Shown: one piece after another, positions 41,771 to 53,191 of the stretch
Layout of the letters: each line of letters opens with the position of its first letter
How positions within the stretch are numbered: position 1 is the first letter of the stretch
NCBI RefSeq assembly: GCF_052857255.1
Contig: NC_135497.1
Coordinates: 189,215,326 to 189,279,325, forward strand
Reading direction: 5' to 3'
DNA: 64,000 nucleotides
Origin: Amblyomma americanum
Taxonomy: Eukaryota; Arthropoda; Arachnida; Ixodida; Ixodidae
The notes under the pieces: model-generated
Databases searched by the model: none
What the model was told of the DNA's origin: nothing
What the model saw: the letters and a program-made list of their open reading frames with translations, nothing else
Position numbers and translations under genes: made by a program

Positions 41771-43883
41771 CTTCCCAAGCTGCTCTCTTGTCACCTCCTC
41801 CCAGAGTCATGCTCGTGATTTTCGCTGCAAACGCCAGCGAAGGATTTTCTGGGTTACGGGGTCTTTAAGGCTGTCGCGTTAATATTTGACCTAAAGGTCA
41901 ACCACGCCCACAGAAGATTGCAAGAAAATATAATTTAAAAATCCTGCGACATATGAAGATTCGAAATGCAGCCCTCCCAGTCGATAACGAGGCACTATCG
42001 TGGTGTATCGATAATACACTGCATATCTGTACATTTCACAGTAACACAACACCATACAAAATCATGCTTTGGAATTCACGCCACAGTTACGGCAATATAA
42101 CGCGAAGTTTAGTGACAGGTGGTACGCAACTGGAATGCTGTGAAGTCAGCGGTCGGAAACGCCTCTAGCAGAGTCAAGTCGCAAGCCAATGGTAATGTCG
42201 TAAGGTCGTTGTGGAGCGGCAGGCGCTCCCGCCATAAGCAAACGGGTTGTCCCGGGAAACGCCTTCGTGGTTCCTTCGACTTTCGCATATTCCCTCCGAC
42301 GCCTCCTTGCTCAGCTTGTGCGGCGCGCACGGCGGGGTCCTGACATTGAAGCCGCCTTGCCTTGCGTCGGCGACACTCACCACAGGGTCTTAACGCCGCA
42401 TCCTCTTTGCGACCGCTTCGGCGGCACGCAATGCGGGGTCTCGGCGCTGACGCCTGTGGTCCTCACATTGTGCTCTGCGCAGAGTGCGGGTTATTGGAAG
42501 GCTCGCTGCTTTATTTGCCGTAAATCGTACATTGCGGAAGCGTCCATTATCGCCGGCTTTTTCATTGCACATGGCAGGGGGAAATCCTGCGCAGGTGGTC
42601 GGTCAGTCTACCAGCACTTGCTGGCGAGGCTTAACGTGCCCCGCAGTGAAAAAACTTGCGCGCGCAAGCCATCTGATGTGCATGCCTTCTCTCGTAGCTT
42701 TGTGCGATTCGTTATGCGATTATGTGCTATGCGTCCACGCGCTGTTGACGTCGGCGAAATGGAATCCGCGTAACGCGTGTTCAGACCCTAATAAGTGTCC
42801 CTGTCAAGCAAAACCATAAAATGTTCTAACTTCGAATCTCAATAGTCAACCGATTTCAGGGTTGGGTGGGTGGCGGCTTCTCTCACTACTTCTCTGAGGG
42901 CATTGCTTCGGCGTCACACGGTCCACTCCGTTGGATGGAGGTAGGTTGTATGGAAAGCCTACTTGAGGATGGAATTGGGTGGGTGGCGCTTCTCCAGGGT
43001 GGAGGCTTCACACGCCGCCGCCATTTCGGAGAACGTAGTTCTTACTGCTAACGCACTAAAAATGTTCAGCGATCTCCAGCTCAATGCATAGGGAAAATAA
43101 TTTACGACGCACGTTGCAAAGATGCCCTTTTCTGACATCCATGTTTCAACAAGAACCGTCGCATGCAATTCAGAAGAGATGGTATTCTTGGGACGTTGTA
43201 AAAACCAAAAAAGAACACCTGGCTGACACAGGACACAAGAAACAACATGTCGCCTCTTCTTCTGTTTCGTGTGAACGCGCTCTTTCCTCCTCGTGTTCTT
43301 GAATCGGCACAAACTATCCCAACTACACGCACACTCTTTTGAAGAGGTGGCTCAGCTAATCGGCTTATTCTTTCGTTTAAAGTCCAATTCAAGCTCTAAA
43401 TGTATCCAATGTTTAGCAGCGTCTCCGAAGTATTGTTTCTTTTCGGCTAGCCTGAAAGGACACTGAGGGCAAAATGAAGTTGACCTGCATTGATATATGA
43501 TGGCATTATAATGCCGAAGAAGCCACTTTCACTGAGCAAAGAGCATTTGTGTGAACTAGATATGGTCACGAAACGAAATACGGATATCACCGCCAGCGGC
43601 TGCTTTCGCGAGCAAACTGCAGGGACGGTATTACTTTTTTCGCGGATTCCTGGGGATAGGCTGCACCGCCATTCACTTTGACTGGGAATCACGGAGTACT
43701 TTTTGACTTCGCCATCATGAGTATGAATCGAGTGCGGGCAAAAAGAATGTATATTCAAATACAATTTTTTCAGCAACAAATGTGTCCAACACTCAAGCAA
43801 GAGTCATGCCATCAGTCTTTACTAGGAACAGAAATAAGATCTAGCCCTCAGTACAGAAGAATCGACTGTTGGGCGAGTTGGTG
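41771..43883. other. Unassigned sequence
   Basis: A CpG-rich part (42200-42780) has overlapping frames on both strands with no recognised domain. The block near 43455 (ctgaaaggacactgagggca) resembles 10786. No gene is supported. Confidence 0.3.
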
Positions 43884-43994
43884 CGTGGCTCGAAGATACA
43901 AGGCGCAAGAGTAGACAGGACGAACGAATCGCGTTGTCCGTGTTCGTTCTTCCTTCGTCCTGTCTACTCTTGCGCCTTGTGTCCTCGGTATCCC
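43884..43994. repeat. Fold-back with 27-bp perfect arms
   Basis: 43898-43924 (acaaggcgcaagagtagaca then ggacgaa) is the exact inverse of 43954-43980, with 29 bp between. Weaker pairing extends about 14 bp further on each side. Confidence 0.9.
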
Positions 43995-44548
43995 GTTAAC
44001 GCTGTAGTTTCCTGCGACACCAGTGGTTCCTGAGCATCCGCAGGGACATCCCCGCAGGGGGATGATGGTGAACAGTGCGTCACCGCGGACCCGAGCACCC
44101 GCGCTTAGCCGTGCGTGTCTCAGCCGCGTCCGGGGGAAAGGCGATCCTGGTGGTTGAGGCGATGCCGAGCGTTTGGGCCTTTAAGGCACCTCGGCGGAGA
44201 CGACACACCACTTTGGTCCCAACTTCCGTAGACGGCACCCCCGGCCCGACCCGGCCGGGGGAAATCGGCAGTCGCCTTTTCCTGTCCTCCCCTTCATTTT
44301 TAACTTTCCTATCTTCTTTCTTACAACTTCCCCGTCTCCTCATCCTTTCTTTGTTTTTTTTTTCTTTTTTCCTGGCGGCTAGGGTAAACCTTGTGTGGCG
44401 GACTACACTGCGCTTCGTCATATTGGGTTGGCATCGGCAGGGATTGGGCAGGGCTGGCGCGGGCAGGGCTTGCTATAGGAAGTTCCTGTCCCCTCATTGG
44501 TCTCCATTGCGGGTGGCTGGCATCGTAGCCGAAAAACATACATATTCT

Positions 44549-46014
44549 ATGGCTCTCCCTGCTTCGTCAAATGATCGCCCTCTCAAGAGTGGGCGTACCG
44601 ATATCACCCAACAGTTCCTGCAGAACAGGCAAAGTTTCGCAGAATTTCATGTTATACATAGTAAGAAACAGAAAAGTCCACTAGAATAATCTGTCCATTC
44701 ATTGTTGAGAAATGTCTTACGGGTGCCTTAGGCTTAAGCTACAAGGTTACAAAAATGGCAAGTGGAGACCTCTTGTTCGAACTCAGAGATAATGCTCAAC
44801 ACTCCAAACTCCAAACATGTCCATGAGGGGCATCACTGTCTCTATCACTGCTCACCGATCGCTATACACTGTCCGTGGTGTTGTTTCAGAAAATTATTTC
44901 CTCAACGTCACTAAAACAAATGAAAGTTCTTCCTGTGCAAAACGTCATTGGTGTTCATAGATTCAAAATAAAAAAGAAGACAAAGAAATCCTGACAAAAC
45001 ACATAGTCTTGACTTTTGCGCAAAGTACTCTCCCTGGCTCAATTGAAGTCGGTTAATTACCTCTAAAATAAGTGTGAGACACCTAACCCTACACAATGCT
45101 TAACAGCCAAAGGTTCGGTCCCGGCTCGCAGAGCTGTCGCAGCCACAAAACATGTGCCAAATGCGCCTCTAAAGATGATCATTCCGAAAACTGTGAAGTT
45201 CCAATGCACGGGAACACCTGGATACTCAAGGGCTCGCCCGACGTGGAAGACCGAGAAACAGTTATAACTCTTAAGACCAAAGAAGGCATCTCGTTTAAAG
45301 AGGCACGAAGACATATAGCTTTGAGAAAGAACATACTCCAAATGTCACTGTCACAGCGCTTGTCTGTGTGCTTCCTCATTCAAGGTCCGGCACTCGGCTC
45401 CTGCCCCGAAAGACGCGGGTTCGATCTCGGCCGCGGCGGTCGAATCTCGATGGAGACGAAATTCTACAGGTCCGTGTACTGTACGATGTCAGTGCACGTT
45501 AAAGAACCCCAGGTGGTCAAAATTTCTGGAGCCCTTCACGACGGTGTCCCTCATAGCCTGCGTCGCTTTGGGATGTTAAATACCCGTAAACCATCATGCT
45601 CGGTCCTTCGTTCGTTCGCGCTGTTTCTGCCCAAAATGAATACATACCAACTCGTCTAAATATGCATTCTCATTAACAGCGAAAACGAATTTCGCCGATG
45701 TGCTGCGTGGGGGCGCTGCACCACACCGGGCTTCGGCCACTGCCAAGGCAAAGCCTCTGGCAAAGACAGCGAAGGTTGCCCTGTCTTCTACCAAGAAGGT
45801 CCCTCCATACCTTGGGGTGGCAAACAACCAGACCTCTTTTCCACTTCAGAGGAGGCCTGAATTTCTTACACCCAGAACATCCTCGCGGGCATCCAGCTCC
45901 TCGAGCGAGGTGGTGGATGCAAGCCCCAGAAGATCCGCTCTGCAGGGGCGGCACACCACCCTGGAGCGCGCAAAGAAGGATAAAGCTCGGAAAACTGTCC
46001 GAGAAGATAAATAA
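44549..46014 (+). pseudogene. Jockey-like LINE ORF1, broken
   Basis: A probable start at 44549 (MALPASSNDRPLKSGRTD). Degraded middle pieces include YKVTKMASGDLLFELRDNAQ. The zinc-knuckle region lies near 45096 (SQRFGPGSQSCRSHKTCAKC, then ASKDDHSENC) with the first knuckle Cys altered. KTKEGISFKEARRHIA follows and is interrupted by the SINE at 45385. The C-terminal basic/Ser-rich tail (45700-46014; TSSRASSSSSEVVDASPRRS) ends in TAA. ORF1 of such LINEs is a nucleic-acid-binding gag-like protein. Many stops, so inactive. Confidence 0.7.
45385..45598 (+). mobile_element. 5'-truncated SINE inside LINE ORF1
   Basis: Lacks the A-box head. The B box gcgggttcgatctcggcc, body tgtactgtacgatgtcagtg and end gttaaatacccgtaaacc are clear. 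Confidence 0.88.
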
Positions 46015-46042
46015 CCCCTTTATTTAATCCCGGAAAACACAA

Positions 46043-46575
46043 ATATGGATTTTTTAGTTCAGTGGAATTGTAGACGTCTTTTAAAAAACTACACCAACAT
46101 AACAGATTTATATAATAGGATCAATGCTACCTTGTACTGTGTCCCCCGTTTTTCCAGTTGTCGTTTTGTTAGTGTGTAGCGCGTTATTCACACCAAAAGC
46201 TACCTATAGATTTGTGTCTCCAGGAAACCAATCTAGGTCCACGGCACAAGAAAATCCTGAAAAAAATACAAAACGTTCCGTCGAGACCGAGAACAAGCTG
46301 ATAGACTTTCAGGTGGGGTCTCAATCATGACACGAAGTGACGTCCAAGCACAAGTATATCTAAAAACAAAATTCGAGGCCATTGCGGTCAGAGTCATCAG
46401 CCACAACAGTGACAATATGCTCTTTGTACATCCCACTAAACCTCACAATACGAATTCAAGATCTGGAAGACCTTTTTGAACAACTACCAGAAGCATACCT
46501 GGCAGTCGAGGACTTTAATGCTCACTCTTCTTTTTGGGGTAGCGAGCGAACTGGCAGCAGAGGACAAAAAATTGA
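46043..46575 (+). pseudogene. Jockey-like LINE ORF2 endonuclease fragment
   Basis: Across frames it reads LVQWNCRRLLKNYTNITDLY, then RDREQADRLSGGVSIMTRSD, FEAIAVRVIS, ICSLYIPLNLTIRIQDLEDL and LAVEDFNAHSSFWGSERTGS. These are the start, the GGV, YIPP and GDFNAH regions of the APE endonuclease; Gly of GDFN is Glu here. Frameshifts and stops interrupt it before it is cut off. Confidence 0.8.
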
Positions 46576-46890
46576 CGGGAGAGCTGACGGGAGACGTTTC
46601 CTGGACTACAGTATAAGGTCCGATGAAGCGCCGGAGAAACTTTTCGCACAATCCAGGCGTGCGTACGGGTGTCCACAGGAGGACCTTATCACCGGGTCTG
46701 AAGGAGACAGTACGGTGCTGCAGGTCATAGCGCTTTTTGCGGTCTTGCTGAGCGGCTTCGGTGTTGACGCGAGCGAGGTGGAGACAATGGGCCATCCGAG
46801 AAGGGAACTCGTCGCCCAGAGACGCAGACGGAGATGCGGGCGCAGAAAAGAGGGCGGTATCAAGCAATGAGGATGGGACACGGCCATAAA
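46484..46890 (-). pseudogene. gypsy integrase C-terminus
   Basis: The frame at 46867-46484 reads HLARVNTEAAQQDRKKRYDL and VSFRPGDKVLLWTPVRTPGL, then FLRRFIGPYTVVQE, the usual integrase tail. It continues the 607-codon frame after a frameshift near 46890. Confidence 0.8.
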
Positions 46891-48714
46891 CTAAGAAGAA
46901 AGGGCTGTAGCTGCAGTGGTGCGCTGAACTGCGGAATTGTGAGCAAATGTGACGAAGGGCAAAATGTTGTCCCAGTTCTTATGGTCAGACCGAATGTACA
47001 TAGATATCATGTCAGGCAATGTGCGGTGAAAGCGCTCGATGAGACCGTTGGTTTCAGGATGACAGCTAGAAGATGTCTTATGGATAGTGTTGGTGGCGCG
47101 GAGGACCTCTTCAAGCACATGGGACAAAAATGTCTTCCCACGGTCGCAAATCAGGATACGAGGAGCACCATGGCGCAACACTATCGCACGCAAGAAAAAG
47201 TCGGCGACTTCAGAAGTGGCACCGGAGTGAAGCGGGGCTGTTTCAGCATACCGCGTCAGGTGGTCAATGGCGGTGACAACCCAATGGTTGCCGGCTGGCG
47301 TAAGAGGAAAGGGACCAAACAAGTCGATGGCGACGGTGTCAAAAGGCACGGATGGGCAGGGAAGAGGCTGTAGGGGGCTGGCAGGAACAGATGTTGACCG
47401 CTTGCGACGCTGACAAGACACGCAGGAGGATACGTATTTGGCGACGCTAGTAGAAATCCCAGGCCAGAAGTAGCGGCTCTTGACACGGTCATACGTCTTC
47501 AGGTGACCTAAATGACCGGCAAAGGCGTCGTCGTGGTAAGCCCCCAAAACTTGAAGACGAAGGGAGCGAAGCACAACGGGAACCCGCCTGTGACCTGTAG
47601 GGTGGTAGGAGGTGCGATAGAGTGTGCCGTGCTGAAATCTGAACTGGCGAAGCTGCCTGCGCGACCGACTGTTGGGTGCCGCTGAATGACCACGGAGACG
47701 AGCGATGATTGTGCGGCAGTATAGATCAGCCAGCTGATGGGAGGGGAAATCGGTGTAGACGTCGAGTGGTGCAACAGCAACGTGTACAAAATCCAGAGGG
47801 AGCTGGGACGCCTGAAGGGAAGGGCACGTTGTCGAAGGGGCCGCAGCGTGAGTCTGGGAATCAGGGAACGGGCAACGAGAGAGGGCGTCAGCGTCGAGGT
47901 GTTTTCTCCCGGATTTGTAGGTTATAGTGAAGGTGTACTCCTGAAGACGTAGCACCCAGCGACCCAAACGGCCGGTCAAGTTCTTCAATGTAGACAGCCA
48001 ACAGAGCGGGTGATGATCGGTGACGATGGTGAAATGATGGCCGTACAAGTAGGGACGAAATTTCTGGATAGCCCAAACAACGGCGAGACATTCTTTCTCT
48101 GTGATAGTGTAGTTACGCTCAACGGCAGTAAGAGAACGGCTGGCGTATGCAACAATCTGCTCTTGGGACGCCTCGTTGTGTTGGAAGAGAACAGCGCCAA
48201 GGCCTTGTCCACTGGCGTCGGTAGGAAGAATAGCTGGCGCGGCCTCATCAAAATGGCGAAGCACAGGCGTTGAAGTGAGCTCCTGCTTGAGAACTTGGAA
48301 GGCCTCTTCGCACTCAGTGTACCACAAGTAAAGCGCCTCGGAAGTAAACAGGTTGTGGAGTGGGGACGCTATGGATGCGAAATTACGGATAAAACGGCGG
48401 AAGCAGGACGATAAGCCCAGGAAACTTCGTAGTTCTTTCAGGCGTTGAGGGCGAGGAAAACTGAGAACAGCGGCAATTTTTTCAGGATCGGGTCGGATTC
48501 CGGCCTTACTAATGACGTGGCCATGTACTTTGATAGACTTGCTGGCAAAGTGGAACTTCTTGGTATTTAATTGAAGACCGGCTTTCGCAAGAGACGTGAG
48601 AACTTCGTTGAGATGGTGCAAGTGCTGGGAGAAGTCGAACGAAAAGATGATAATATTGTCCAGATAGCAAAGAAAGGTCGTCCATTTCATTCCGCATACC
48701 ACGGTGCCGATCAT
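46891..48714 (-). pseudogene. gypsy RT, RNase H and integrase (607-codon frame)
   Basis: One long minus-strand frame holds the RT end (CYLDNIIIFSFDFSQHLHHL, VHGHVISKAGIRPDPEKI), RNase H (ILPTDASGQGLGAVLFQH, TITEKECLAVVWAIQKFRPY, IVTDHHPLCWLSTLKNLTGR) and integrase (GHLGHLKTYDRVKSRYFWPG with CVSCQRRKR; VAIDLFGPFP; ILICDRGKTFLSHV; ETNGLIERFHRTLPDM). Integrase and RNase H residues look intact, but RT has YLDN where the family has YLDD. It is the best preserved of the older gypsy copies. Confidence 0.88.
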
Positions 48715-49010
48715 GCGCTAAAATGTGGCCGGGGCATTGCACAGTCCGAAAAGCATCACACTGAATTCGTAAAGACCGTCAGGGGTAACAAAGGCGGTCT
48801 TCTCCTTGTCTCGTTCGTGCATGGGGATTTGCCAATATCCTGAGCAGAGGTTGAGGCTTGAAAAGTACTCAGCGCCTTGGAGGCAGTCCAACGCGCCGTC
48901 GATGCGAGGCAGCGGGTAGACATCTTTATGGGTTATCTTGTTAAGGGCACGGTAATCCACGCAGAAACGAATGGAGCCATCCTTTAAACCCACAAACAAG
49001 CCAATTAGTG
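48715..49010 (-). pseudogene. gypsy RT N-terminal part, separated by a TAG
   Basis: The same frame continues upstream of a TAG at 48718-48720. It reads [58 protein letters not shown]. Asn stands in the first catalytic position where LDL is usual. The element is truncated at about 49010; gag, protease and LTRs are absent. Confidence 0.85.
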
Positions 49011-49059
49011 CTAATATTGTAATACTTCACCGCAAGACACGATTACAGAGGTCGCAGCC

Positions 49060-49992
49060 TAAACATTCTTGGAGGTATGGCTCCAAAATGATATGTCCTG
49101 GAACACGCATGTAAATGACTTAGCTGCAGAACAAGGAAAAACTGTGAGCTGTATATACAGAATAAGTAAACTTATTTCCTTATGGTTAAAACAAACATCG
49201 TATTATGCACTTCTCTTCTCAAAGTTATCGTATTGTGGACTAGTGTGGGAAACAACTACAGCGCAAAACTATAACAAATTACTGGTCTTGCAAAAAAAGA
49301 TTTTAAGAATATTTGAGAACTATCAAGGAAAACTATGCGGTCGACCTTCAAGCAGACAAGCTCTTTATTAAACATGTGATGCTTCTTGCCACCCAAATAT
49401 ACCACTACAAATTATTACAACATATTAATAACAATAAATTGCACAACAGATCTTAAATCGAAGTACACCATGCGCAAACAAAGAAGAAGAATACCCCTCA
49501 CCAGAACGAACTGTGGAAGACAGAGCCACAGCTTTTAAGTTCCTTACTTGCTAAATACCGTAGAGGGCGGGATTCAATTCCAACTACCCATATTTAAGAA
49601 ATCTGTGAAAACTTATTTACTAAGCAGACCCGTTTCTTTGTCATAATACCCGCTGTCTGATATCGTTTCTGGCAAGCCAAAGTGTAAATACCTTTTATTG
49701 TCCATTATATTCTGTACGCATGTTTAGGTGTGTCCGTATTGTGTATGCAGATGCATAAAGTTCATTGTAGATAGTAATTTTGCATTTCTTATATTCATTT
49801 GTAATATCATGTTGATTCTTGGTTCGACCACAAATTTATGTGCATGTGTTTAAGCATTGTACCTATTATTTTTGTGACCAGTGTACACTGAATGCCGAAT
49901 TTTACTATTGGGGCAGGAGCCTCTGTCAGGCGATGTGCCTTTAGCCCCTGCTCCATTTTCTCTGTAGAGAAAGAAATTAAATAAATAAATAT
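49060..49992 (+). pseudogene. CR1-like LINE 3' end
   Basis: The frame at 49069-49371 reads MSWNTHVNDLAAEQGKTVSC, IYRISKLISLW, LLFSKLSYCGLVWETTTAQN and KLLVLQKKILRIFENYQG, the region after the RT catalytic core (compare LTWSQH and RSKLEFSCSAYDP at 9650). A long AT-rich 3' part ends with aattaaataaataaat (about 49976-49990). It abuts the gypsy truncation point near 49010. Confidence 0.8.
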
Positions 49993-50423
49993 GCATAGTT
50001 GCATAGTTTCAGAGTTGAAAAAATCACCGCCGCGTGCTCCATGTCACAGCAGCCCGGATCAACTCGAGTGCCCAGAAAAGGGGGCTAAATAATCTGGACA
50101 GGTTTCTCCCCATCGTCAGCGACATTATTCATCCAAGACCCATTTCCTAGACGTTGAATCCACGGCGCCCCACAAAAGAAACAGAGGCGCGTTGGCGATG
50201 CTGACATATTCGGTTTCTGTCTGCCCCGACGTTCGGCTGCGTTGGAGCGCTCATTCTGCGTGATGAGGGCTCCATTAGCACACATCGGTGGCCCAGTAAG
50301 GTTGTCCACGGTCTCAACAGTGGGACGTAAGCCTTTTCGTATGCAATGCGACGTTTTCGGTCAAGGTCACTTACGGCTGTAACCAAGCAACGGCTATAAC
50401 GAAGTGATCGCAGGAACCCTTGG
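49993..50423. other. Unassigned; minus-strand frames without known domain
   Basis: A minus frame (50309-50085) reads NMSASPTRLCFFCGAPWIQR and an overlapping frame covers 50386-50147. Neither matches a family I know. No splice or repeat evidence. Confidence 0.3.
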
Positions 50424-50425
50424 AT

Positions 50426-50460
<35 letters not shown>

Positions 50461-50461
50461 C

Positions 50462-50504
<43 letters not shown>

Positions 50505-50507
50505 TTT
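50424..50507 (-). repeat. (TTTA)n microsatellite, the LINE tail
   Basis: About 21 tetranucleotide units with one interruption (acttattt near 50461). Position and orientation fit the 3' tail of the minus-strand LINE. Confidence 0.92.
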
Positions 50508-50907
50508 GGTATTACAGAGAAGAAATGCATACAAAATCGGCAGCGGTTTTCTTGTATTTTTCGGCGTCGGTGACTGTAGCGATGAAGGCAGGGAGGAGTT
50601 TGCAGTCATTTGCACTTCGAGGAAGAAATGAATTGTACAAATGCTGGTCGACAGTGCGGGATCCTTACCTTGAAGTTGGGATCTATGCGTGTATATATAT
50701 AAGTTGTAGGAGAAATTGATCTTTAAGAATAGGGTTAGTATAGTAAATCCTGTGGAAAAGGCATCAGCGAAAATATTTATGGCGCTGAGAAATAACCGGA
50801 AAACCAAGTGTTCATATTAATGCAGGCACGCTTGCTGTTCGAGAGGAACTTGAATCAATACAGCAGATAGCAGCACGGTTTTAGACGTGTACTAAAGTGT
50901 TTATTAA

Positions 50908-51140
50908 GCCGTCGCGGTGGCTCAATGGTTATGGTGCTCGGTTGATGACCCGAAGGACGCGGCTTCGATCCCGGCCACGGCGGTTGAATTTCGACGGAGG
51001 CAAAATGCTAGAGGCACGTGTACTGTGCGATATAAGCGCATGTTAAAGAAGCCCAGGTGGTCGAAATTTCCGGAGCCCTTCACTACGGCATCCCTCTTAG
51101 CCTGAGTCAGTTTGGGACATTAAATCCCATAAACATATAC
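50908..51140 (+). mobile_element. SINE inserted in the LINE, with 15-bp target duplication
   Basis: Head gccgtcgcggtggctcaatg, B box gcggcttcgatcccggcc, body tgtactgtgcgatataagcg. taaagtgtttattaa before (50893-50907) and taaagtgttgattaa after (51141-51155) differ at one base. Confidence 0.93.
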
Positions 51141-51624
51141 ATAAAGTGTTGATTAAATTGGACTGATTAGGATCCCAAATAGAGTACGTATATTCTAGTT
51201 TCTGTTTTCTTGATTTCATATTCAAATGAAGCTTGACGGAGCTGTTTACAGGTATGAAATGGGGGCGTAAGAATCCGAGTGTGAGGCCATCCTGGTTAGA
51301 TACGTAGTTAACGGGCATTTTTTAAGACAGGTTTTGTGTTGTGTGAACACCAGATATTTGTGCGATGAAACAGCCGATAACTGCGCGTTATTAGGAAGAT
51401 AGCGAGAGTTGCTAACGCGAGTGGGCCTACGAATACGCATGCATTTTCATTTAGTAGCGTTAAGTATTATAAGCCAGTCGCTGCGCCATGAAGAAATTGT
51501 AAGTCAGACTGTAAGCATTCTTCATCGCAGAGATTAATAATTAACGATATAGCACGCAATTTTTATATGGGACATAACATCATTAGATAGACCATTGAAT
51601 GTCAAATTAGAAACAAGAGAGGAC

Positions 51625-51636
51625 CTAACACAGAAC
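51625..51636. repeat. 12-bp direct repeat, left copy
   Basis: ctaacacagaac also occurs at 53192-53203, on the far side of the 1.55-kb insertion. Confidence 0.8.
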
Positions 51637-52162
51637 TGAGGGAACTTACACCACGCAAAAGAAAACGCACACAGCAAAATGGTAAGAAGGCAGGACAGAG
51701 GCTGGACTGCCAGATGTTTATTCAATATATCGGGGCTAGAATATATACAGGGCCCTCAGTGACATATGACCATCGCACAATCACCATATTACTCAGCAAC
51801 CCGTCGTGGAACAAATAACAAAAGTCATTTATTGTTACTAAGACCGCATTCACCTTCTTTCTTCCGTTTCCAGTCCAAATCGAGAGAGAGAAAGAGAGAG
51901 AAACCCTTTAATGGAAAAGCGGTGGCAACCATTTTAAAAACAGAGTCATTAACAGTAAAACAACAAAAATAAAAAGGAACACATTTTCCCAGCGTAAACA
52001 AAGAATTTCTGCCGTATGTTTCCACGCATTCCAAGAGAGACAAGAGGGCTATCGCCTGTCATTGCCTGGAATACGCATTGATCAAGTCTTAAGCTCACAT
52101 GGTTGAGGGTATTTTTATTATTCGGCCTGACAGACTTCAAAAGGGGGAATTCCCATGCTCTG

Positions 52163-52894
52163 TCATGTCTGCAATAGCAGAGATTCTGTTACAAAAAAAG
52201 GGGGGGGAGAAGCACCAGAGCCAAGCCAGGACAAAGGCGACCACAAGTGGTCCCCTATACGCACAGAGTGGCGCAGCCTGAAAAAAGTTGCGGTCAGGTA
52301 TGACGTACCTGTCGGTTTCTCAGCGCCATGAAAGCCGAGTGGACTGGGCGCACGCATCGGGCGAAAGGAGCCCCATTGCGAAAAGAGGCATGGCGAAACT
52401 TTTGCGGACTGCGCGGTTGGCGCTGTGCTGTGCTGTGCTGTGCTGTGCTGTGCTGTGCTGTGTTGTGTTGTGTTGTGTTGGGTTGTGTTGTAGAACATGG
52501 GAGCACCATAAATTGTTTTAAAATGGAACTGGGTCTCATCTGCCCCTTCACTGCTAAAAGTGAAAACGTGAGCCGGTACTTGGTGGTATCGGGATTCTGA
52601 GCAGGAGTCGCAATAAGATGGCTCGTGAAGTACTTGAGGCCTTTCTGATCGGAAAAAAACGAGCGAAGCATTTTGAAACGACTGCTGTGGTACTCTTCGA
52701 AGAAAGGAAGCTGCCTTCATGCAATCTCTCTCATAATCATGAGGGCCTTGATAGGAAACAGTCACGTTTCCTTTCGAAGAGTGAAATTCATTTCTGCTTG
52801 ATGTTGGGTTTGTTAGGCGGGAAAGTTTTCGTTTTTGCTTTTTTTCTTGTTTCAGTAACGACTCTACTTTTGCATTGATTACCTGATTATGCAA
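52163..52894 (-). CDS. Uncharacterised 243-codon frame inside the 1.55-kb element
   Basis: The frame starts at 52894 (MHNQVINAKVESLLKQEKKQ), continues with a Lys-rich, then Ser-rich region (GPHDYERDCMKAASFLRRVP), runs through a pentanucleotide repeat that encodes TQHSTAQ-type residues, and ends at 52163. No domain is recognised, and the repeat opens other frames as well, so coding is doubtful. It is the longest frame in this element and could be the relic of its protein or chance. Confidence 0.2.
   Translation of the reverse strand: MHNQVINAKVESLLKQEKKQKRKLSRLTNPTSSRNEFHSSKGNVTVSYQGPHDYERDCMKAASFLRRVPQQSFQNASLVFFRSERPQVLHEPSYCDSCSESRYHQVPAHVFTFSSEGADETQFHFKTIYGAPMFYNTTQHNTTQHSTAQHSTAQHSTAPTAQSAKVSPCLFSQWGSFRPMRAPSPLGFHGAEKPTGTSYLTATFFRLRHSVRIGDHLWSPLSWLGSGASPPPFFVTESLLLQT
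52428..52492 (+). repeat. Pentanucleotide repeat (GTGCT)n then (GTGTT)n
   Basis: About seven gtgct units grade into gtgtt units, ending ttgggttgtgttgtag. Confidence 0.93.
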
Positions 52895-53191
52895 AGATTT
52901 TCTGCACTGAGATTAGGCAAAGTAGCTGTGGAGTACCATGGAAGACAGAAGGTGATTGCGGTCTTGGTAATAAAAAAATTATTTCTTTCACAACGAAAGG
53001 TTGAGTAGTGTGGTGATTGTGGGATGATCATGGGACTTAGTGCCCTGTATATATTTGACCCCCGATCTTAAATAAGCAGTTCTCCGTACAGCCTCTGTCC
53101 TGTCTTGTTCCCAGTTCCCAGTGTGCGTGTCCTTTTGGCTGGGGCTATTTCCCTTAATGCAATGCAGCAACTAGCCGAACGACGTGTTTTA

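Larger units (their letters stand above)
43995..46575 (+). mobile_element. 5' part of a Jockey-like LINE
   Basis: A long 5' leader (43995-44548), ORF1 and the endonuclease start of ORF2 are present in order on the + strand. The element is then cut at about 46575 by the minus-strand gypsy relic, so RT is missing. A SINE interrupts ORF1. Unlike most LINE remnants here, the 5' end is kept. Confidence 0.75.
50424..51624 (-). pseudogene. CR1-like LINE, 3' part (minus strand)
   Basis: Reading the minus strand, RT pieces include VLGPLLFLI with FNGLSNDVMSHIKIACY-like sequence, RVSNSRYLPNNAQLSAVSSH, KYLVFTQHKTC, and VKLHLNMKSRKQKLEYTYSI, WDPNQSNLINT. After the SINE, a C-terminal piece (PRSANDCKLLPAFIATVTDA) leads to the 3' tail, an (AAAT)n run on the minus strand at 50424-50507. 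It is the downstream half of a LINE split by the insertion at 51637-53191. Confidence 0.8.
51637..53191. mobile_element. 1.55-kb element with ~100-bp imperfect terminal inverted repeats
   Basis: Left end 51640-51757 and, inverted, right end about 53045-53155 share aaaacgcacac/gacacgcacac, aggacagaggctg, ttatt-aa-atcggggg/atatcgggg and aatatatacagggc. A 12-bp duplication (ctaacacagaac) flanks it and the LINE RT motif resumes on each side, so the insertion is defined by the split LINE. The superfamily is not clear; 12 bp is longer than the duplications of the common DNA transposons I know. Confidence 0.75.

Noticed and set aside
42109..42819. CpG-island promoter or gene on both strands
   Set aside because: Overlapping frames on both strands without domains, no splice signals, no TATA or initiator pattern I could support.
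52163..52894. Host gene on the minus strand
   Set aside because: It lies inside an inverted-repeat insertion, spans a pentanucleotide repeat and has no recognised domain; listed only as an uncertain frame.
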